Assembly: GCF_023703415.1 (NCBI RefSeq)
Contig: NZ_JAGMTU010000003.1
Coordinates: 248,001-312,000, forward strand
Reading direction: 5' to 3'
Length of the DNA stretch: 64,000 bases
Origin: Microbacterium sp. USTB-Y
GTDB taxonomy: Bacteria > Actinomycetota > Actinomycetes > Actinomycetales > Microbacteriaceae
Numbering within the stretch: position 1 is the first letter of the stretch; each line of letters opens with the position of its first letter. The notes below the pieces were generated by a model, which saw only the letters and a list, made by a program, of their open reading frames with translations, made no database searches and was not told the DNA's origin. The translations under genes were made by a program, and so were the position numbers. Positions 60,753-64,000 of this stretch are shown piece by piece.

Positions 60753-60840
60753 TCTCCGTTCTCCCGTCGAGCGCCGGCGAGCCCGACCGCCTTCCTCAGC
60801 GCGAGGAATACGCTTGCCGCGTACGCTGTTGCCCCCTGGC

Positions 60841-61752
60841 ATGACCCTTCTCGCGCCCGGCCCGTCGCCCGCGGCCGTCCCGGGTGCGGCTGCGCCGTCC
60901 GGGGGCGCGGTCGAAGCCCTCCTCTCCGCGATCGACGTGCAGTTGCGCCGGCAGGTGCGGATCGCACCGGATCCGGCCGAGACCATCGCGCTCGACCGGG
61001 ACGCGCTGTCGATCGTCTACGTCATCGACGGCGCGGTGCACACCCGCTGCGGCGACAAGCCGCTGTCGCTCGCCCAGGGCGATGCCCTGCTCACCCCGGG
61101 CCGCGTGCCGATGTCGGTCAAGACCGACCCGGGGACGCGGATCCTGGTGTCGACCCTCACGCTCGTCCCGCACGCGAGGCACATCGCCGACGCGCTGCCC
61201 GATGTGGCCCTGGTGCGCGATTTCGCCCACCACGAGCCCGCCGCGGCGGCTCTCGCCTCGCAGGTCGGGCTCGACATGACGACGCTGCCCGTCGATCCCT
61301 CGGCGATCCAGGAGGCGAGCCGCGACGGCGATGCGGTGGTCTGCCGCATGATGGCGAACACCGTGCTCGTCTCGGTGATCCGCGCCTGGGCCGCGCACGG
61401 CTGCGCCCCCGCCGGCTGGCCCGCGCGCACCAGCGACCCGTTCCTGGAGAGAGTGATCGAGGCGATCCACGCGGCCCCGGGCAACGACTGGAGCGTCGAG
61501 GGGCTCGCCAGCGTCGGCGCCATGTCCCGCACGGTCTTCGCAGAGCGGTTCCGCGCAGCCTTCGGCGTCTCTCCGGCCAGCTACGTGACCGAGGTGCGGA
61601 TCCGCGCCGCCCAGGACCGGCTGGTGCTGGGGTGCCTGGTCAGCGAGATCTCCCGCGACCTGGGCTACAGCTCGGATGAGGGCTTCAGCCGCGCGTTCCG
61701 CCGGCGCACCGGGCAGACGCCCACCGCCTGGCGCGAGGCCCGCACGGCCTGA
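60841..61752 (+). CDS. AraC family transcriptional regulator
   Basis: A 303-residue AraC/XylS regulator: N-terminal cupin-like sensor domain (IVYVIDGAVHTRCGDKPLSLAQGDALLTPG) and C-terminal double HTH (WSVEGLASVGAMSRTVFAERFRAAFG, ISRDLGYSSDEGFSRAFRRRTGQTPTAWR). TACGCT at 60822-60827 suits a leaderless start at ATG 60841; a TTG at 60814 would add nine residues. Converges on an MFS exporter gene that it may control. Confidence 0.88.
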   Translation: MTLLAPGPSPAAVPGAAAPSGGAVEALLSAIDVQLRRQVRIAPDPAETIALDRDALSIVYVIDGAVHTRCGDKPLSLAQGDALLTPGRVPMSVKTDPGTRILVSTLTLVPHARHIADALPDVALVRDFAHHEPAAAALASQVGLDMTTLPVDPSAIQEASRDGDAVVCRMMANTVLVSVIRAWAAHGCAPAGWPARTSDPFLERVIEAIHAAPGNDWSVEGLASVGAMSRTVFAERFRAAFGVSPASYVTEVRIRAAQDRLVLGCLVSEISRDLGYSSDEGFSRAFRRRTGQTPTAWREARTA

Positions 61753-61837
61753 GGCCGCGGCGCGCCCTGTCGCGCCGCCGGCCCATCGATCGGGCCGCGC
61801 CTGACAATGCCGGATCCCGCGGGCTCCCCGCCGTCGA

Positions 61838-61912
61838 TTCTGAAGGACGATGGCAACTTCTGAGGATGGATCCGCCCGGGTCCTCCTTCAGAATTGGCAT
61901 CGTCCTTCGGAA
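61838..61912. repeat. Long imperfect inverted repeat between AraC and MFS genes
   Basis: Arms of about 35 bases (61838-61873 and 61878-61912) form an imperfect hairpin with a four-base turn. Each arm holds TTCTGAAGGACGATG-like and TTCTGAGGA-like segments, so the element is also internally repetitive. It may terminate both convergent transcripts; its length and internal repeats also fit a small palindromic insertion. Confidence 0.7.
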
Positions 61913-61932
61913 CTGAGGGACCGCCGCCCGGG

Positions 61933-63132
61933 TCAGCGGGCGCGGCCGGCGAGCCCGAAGAGCACGGCGCCGACGACGAGCACGACGGCACCGATCGTGT
62001 ACACCTGGGCGATGCCGATCCCGTCCACCAGCGCCCCGCCGACGGCCGCCGCCGTCATGATCGCCGCCTGGAAACCCATGACGACCAGGCTCCCGCCCGC
62101 CTCGAGACGGTCGGGCATCCGGTGTCCGATCCAGGTGTTCACGATGAGCAGCCAGGAGGCGAAGAAGAAGCCCCAGAGCAGCACGATCGCACCGATCGCG
62201 AACAGGGATCCCGACAGCAGGATCAGCAGCAGCACGGTCGCCGCCATCGCGAGCGGCGCGATCACGGCGAGCACGCGGTACGCGCGATCGACGAACATCC
62301 CGAACACGATGTTGCCGACGAAGCCGCCGACGCCGAACAGGGCGAGCAGCACGATGACGGTGCTCTCGCCGATCACGGCGCCTCCGTCCTGCACGCGCTC
62401 CAGCGCCAGGCGGATGTACGTGTAGGCCAGGAAGTGGCCGAGCACCACGAGCACGTGCCCGACGATGCCGAGCCCGATCCCCGGACGACGAACCGTCTCC
62501 ACGAGGGCGGACAGGCGCGCGGCGCCCTCGGCCGGCACCGACGGCAGCAGGATCCGCAGCGCGACCGCGAGCACGGCGGTCGCGCCCGCGGCGATCCCGA
62601 AGACGCCGCGCCAGTCGACCGCCTGGCTGAGCAGCACACCCAGCGGAATGCCCGCCACGGTCGCCAGCGTCGTGCCGGCCGTGGTGAACATGACCGCGCG
62701 GCCCAGGCGCTCGGGGCCGGCGATCCGCGCGGCGACCGTCACCGACATCGACCAGAACCCGCTGAGCGCGCCGCCGAGCAGCACCCGGGCGAGCAGCAGC
62801 AGCGGCAGGCTCGGAGCGACCGCCACGATGACGTTCGACACCGTCGCGCCGACCGCCATCCACACGAGCAGCGAGCGCCGGTCCAGACGCGGCAGCATGA
62901 GCCCGATGGTCGGGGCGACGATGAGTCCTGCGAGGGCGGTCACGGTCACCATCTGTCCGGCCTGCCCCGGGGTCACGCCGATCTCCGCGGCGATGTCGGT
63001 GAGCAGACCTCCGGGGAGGAATTCGGCGGTGACGAGCAGGAAGCTCGTCGCCATCATGACGAGCAGCGCGCCGTAGCGCATCGGCTGCGGGCCGACGCCG
63101 GAGGCGAGAGGCACGGGTGCGGTCGTGGTCAT
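61933..63132 (-). CDS. MFS drug/sugar efflux transporter
   Basis: A 399-residue twelve-helix exporter of the DHA1 group. YGALLVMMATSFLLVTAEFLPGGLLTDIAAEIGVT starts helix 1, with the loop MLPRLDRRSLLVWM and the motif-C-like region TTAGTTLATVAGIPLGVLLSQAVDWRGVFGIAAG typical of CmlA/arabinose-efflux proteins. Substrate unknown. ATG at 63132. Confidence 0.87.
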   Translation of the reverse strand: MTTTAPVPLASGVGPQPMRYGALLVMMATSFLLVTAEFLPGGLLTDIAAEIGVTPGQAGQMVTVTALAGLIVAPTIGLMLPRLDRRSLLVWMAVGATVSNVIVAVAPSLPLLLLARVLLGGALSGFWSMSVTVAARIAGPERLGRAVMFTTAGTTLATVAGIPLGVLLSQAVDWRGVFGIAAGATAVLAVALRILLPSVPAEGAARLSALVETVRRPGIGLGIVGHVLVVLGHFLAYTYIRLALERVQDGGAVIGESTVIVLLALFGVGGFVGNIVFGMFVDRAYRVLAVIAPLAMAATVLLLILLSGSLFAIGAIVLLWGFFFASWLLIVNTWIGHRMPDRLEAGGSLVVMGFQAAIMTAAAVGGALVDGIGIAQVYTIGAVVLVVGAVLFGLAGRAR

Positions 63133-63223
63133 GCTTCCAGCCTTCCGTGCGCGCGACGTCCGCGCCCGATCATGCGTCCGGCCGATCCGACCGATCGTCC
63201 GGATCGCGGTCCCTGTGCCGCGG

Positions 63224-63889
63224 TCAGAAGAGCGGAACCAGGGCCGGGAACGAGGCTGCGGCCACCGGGAACGGCCAGGCGCCGTTCGCGACGAGCACGG
63301 CGATCAGCACGATCGCGCCGATGAGCAGCACCGCCAGGAAGAGGAAGACGAGCGCGACGAGGCCGAAGTATCCGCCGCCGCCTCGTTCCGGAGCAGGCGG
63401 CGGCCCGGGACGCTCGGGCGGCAGCGCGGGGAGCGGAGACAGCCCGTCCGAGGCGGCAGGCGCGGGAGCGGAGTGAGGCGCCGGGGGCGCGATGGCTACG
63501 ACCGCGGGGGGCGGCGCCGTGGGCCCGGGAGCCGGCTCCTCCGGTCCGGGAGCCGACTCGCCGAACAGGGCGGGATCCGGATCCGCGAGGATCGCGGCGA
63601 GACCCGGGGTCTCCTCGGCGGGGGCCGCCTCCTCCGGGGCCGCGAGCAGGTCGGCGAGCGCGGCGCTCTCCTCCGCGGGGGCGATCTCCGGGTCGGCCAG
63701 GAGGCCGGCGAGGCCGGCGCTCTCGGCCGCGGGCGCGTCGGGATCGGGCGCGGACGACGGGCCGGGGTGCGACGCAAGCGGCTCCGGAGCGTCCGATGCG
63801 AGCGGATCCGGCGCGTCCGACGCGAGCGGATCCGGCGCGGCCGACGCGCCCGGGTGCGACGCGAGCGGATCCGTCTCCTCGCCGGACAC
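63224..63889 (-). CDS. Pro/Ala-rich single-pass membrane protein
   Basis: A 221-residue protein with an acidic, Pro/Ala/Ser-rich, presumably disordered cytoplasmic region (about 1-170) and one membrane helix (about 175-200, FGLVALVFLFLAVLLIGAIVLIAVLV). The first 45 residues contain tandem DPLASDAP units (about 63770-63860, near-identical 30-base repeats) and the middle contains ADLLAxPEEAAPAEE-like units. I do not recognise a family. GTG at 63889 is one base after the upstream gene's stop, indicating an operon. Confidence 0.65.
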   Translation of the reverse strand: MSGEETDPLASHPGASAAPDPLASDAPDPLASDAPEPLASHPGPSSAPDPDAPAAESAGLAGLLADPEIAPAEESAALADLLAAPEEAAPAEETPGLAAILADPDPALFGESAPGPEEPAPGPTAPPPAVVAIAPPAPHSAPAPAASDGLSPLPALPPERPGPPPAPERGGGGYFGLVALVFLFLAVLLIGAIVLIAVLVANGAWPFPVAAASFPALVPLF

Positions 63890-63890
63890 G

Positions 63891-64000
63891 TCAGGCCCCC
63901 GTGGACCCCGCGTCGGTGACGCCGACGTCGGTGCGGTGGAAGTTCTGGAAGGAGCGCGACGCCGTGGGCCCGCGCTGCCCCTGGTAACGGTTGCCGTACG
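63891..64000 (-). CDS. 3' end of an unidentified gene (partial)
   Basis: The minus strand is open from the window edge to a TGA at 63893-63891, and the protein would end [12 protein letters not shown]… [17 protein letters not shown]. Codon use fits a real gene, and it is immediately followed by the Pro/Ala-rich membrane protein. I cannot name the family from 35 residues. Confidence 0.5.
   Translation of the reverse strand, partial: YGNRYQGQRGPTASRSFQNFHRTDVGVTDAGSTGA

Noticed and set aside
1-64000. Insertion sequences, prophage genes, tRNA/rRNA genes or riboswitches
   Set aside because: No transposase, integrase, phage structural gene, tRNA-like cloverleaf or known riboswitch core was recognised on either strand.

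Overview
The window is high-GC (about 70%) actinobacterial chromosomal DNA, most likely from the family Microbacteriaceae and plausibly Microbacterium. The grounds are gene content and style: an HspR-controlled dnaK operon with HAIR operators, a SigK/RskA module with a fasciclin lipoprotein, APS-type sulfate assimilation with ferredoxin-dependent sulfite reductase, Tat-type signals, leaderless starts and dense ATGA-overlapping operons. I found no tRNA, rRNA, CRISPR array, transposase or prophage gene.

Layout. 0-7 kb: two GT4 glycosyltransferases, a repeat-filled gap and a secreted family-8 polysaccharide lyase. 5.7-8.4 kb: small housekeeping and unknown genes, with a TetR/DHFR-like divergent pair. 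8.4-26.5 kb: the most interesting region, a LacI regulon spread over three transcription units. These encode a secreted DUF4185/GH183 protein, a sugar ABC importer (binding protein and two permeases), cytoplasmic GH172 and GH116 enzymes, an L-fucose/D-arabinose-isomerase-like protein and an FGGY kinase. Each promoter carries GAAATCGATTTC or a close variant. GH183, GH172 and GH116 are the families known to cut D-arabinan, so I read this as a complete D-arabinan (mycobacterial-type arabinogalactan/lipoarabinomannan) utilisation system: endo-cleavage outside, import, exo-cleavage inside, then D-arabinose to D-ribulose to D-ribulose 5-phosphate. A DoxX gene and a SigK-RskA-fasciclin-molybdopterin oxidoreductase module sit inside this region.

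26.5-30.7 kb: hspR and dnaK-grpE-dnaJ, with two HAIR operators flanking the dnaK promoter. 30.8-33.1 kb: a lipoprotein, a DUF3817 membrane protein and a RIO-like kinase behind a 14-codon leader peptide. 33.2-45.6 kb: sulfur assimilation (sirohydrochlorin chelatase, sulfite reductase, cysH, cysD, cysN, a Ssu-type ABC importer, uroporphyrinogen-III methyltransferase, ferredoxin reductase, ferredoxin and a TrxR-like flavoprotein), preceded by a cysteine-containing leader peptide. Three genes here carry copies of a palindromic repeat inside their reading frames, adding about 30-60 residues to protein ends.

45.6-54.3 kb: two minus-strand operons and a PucR-type regulator forming an unassigned catabolic cluster (flavoprotein, cyclase, RidA, FAH-family enzyme, carboxylesterase, a hydrolase without its serine, MFS transporter). 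54.5-64 kb: a TOPRIM-like protein, a MOSC protein, a UMF1-type MFS, a TetR/hydrolase pair, two divergent winged-helix proteins with histidine-rich tails, an AraC regulator, an MFS exporter and a Pro/Ala-rich membrane protein.
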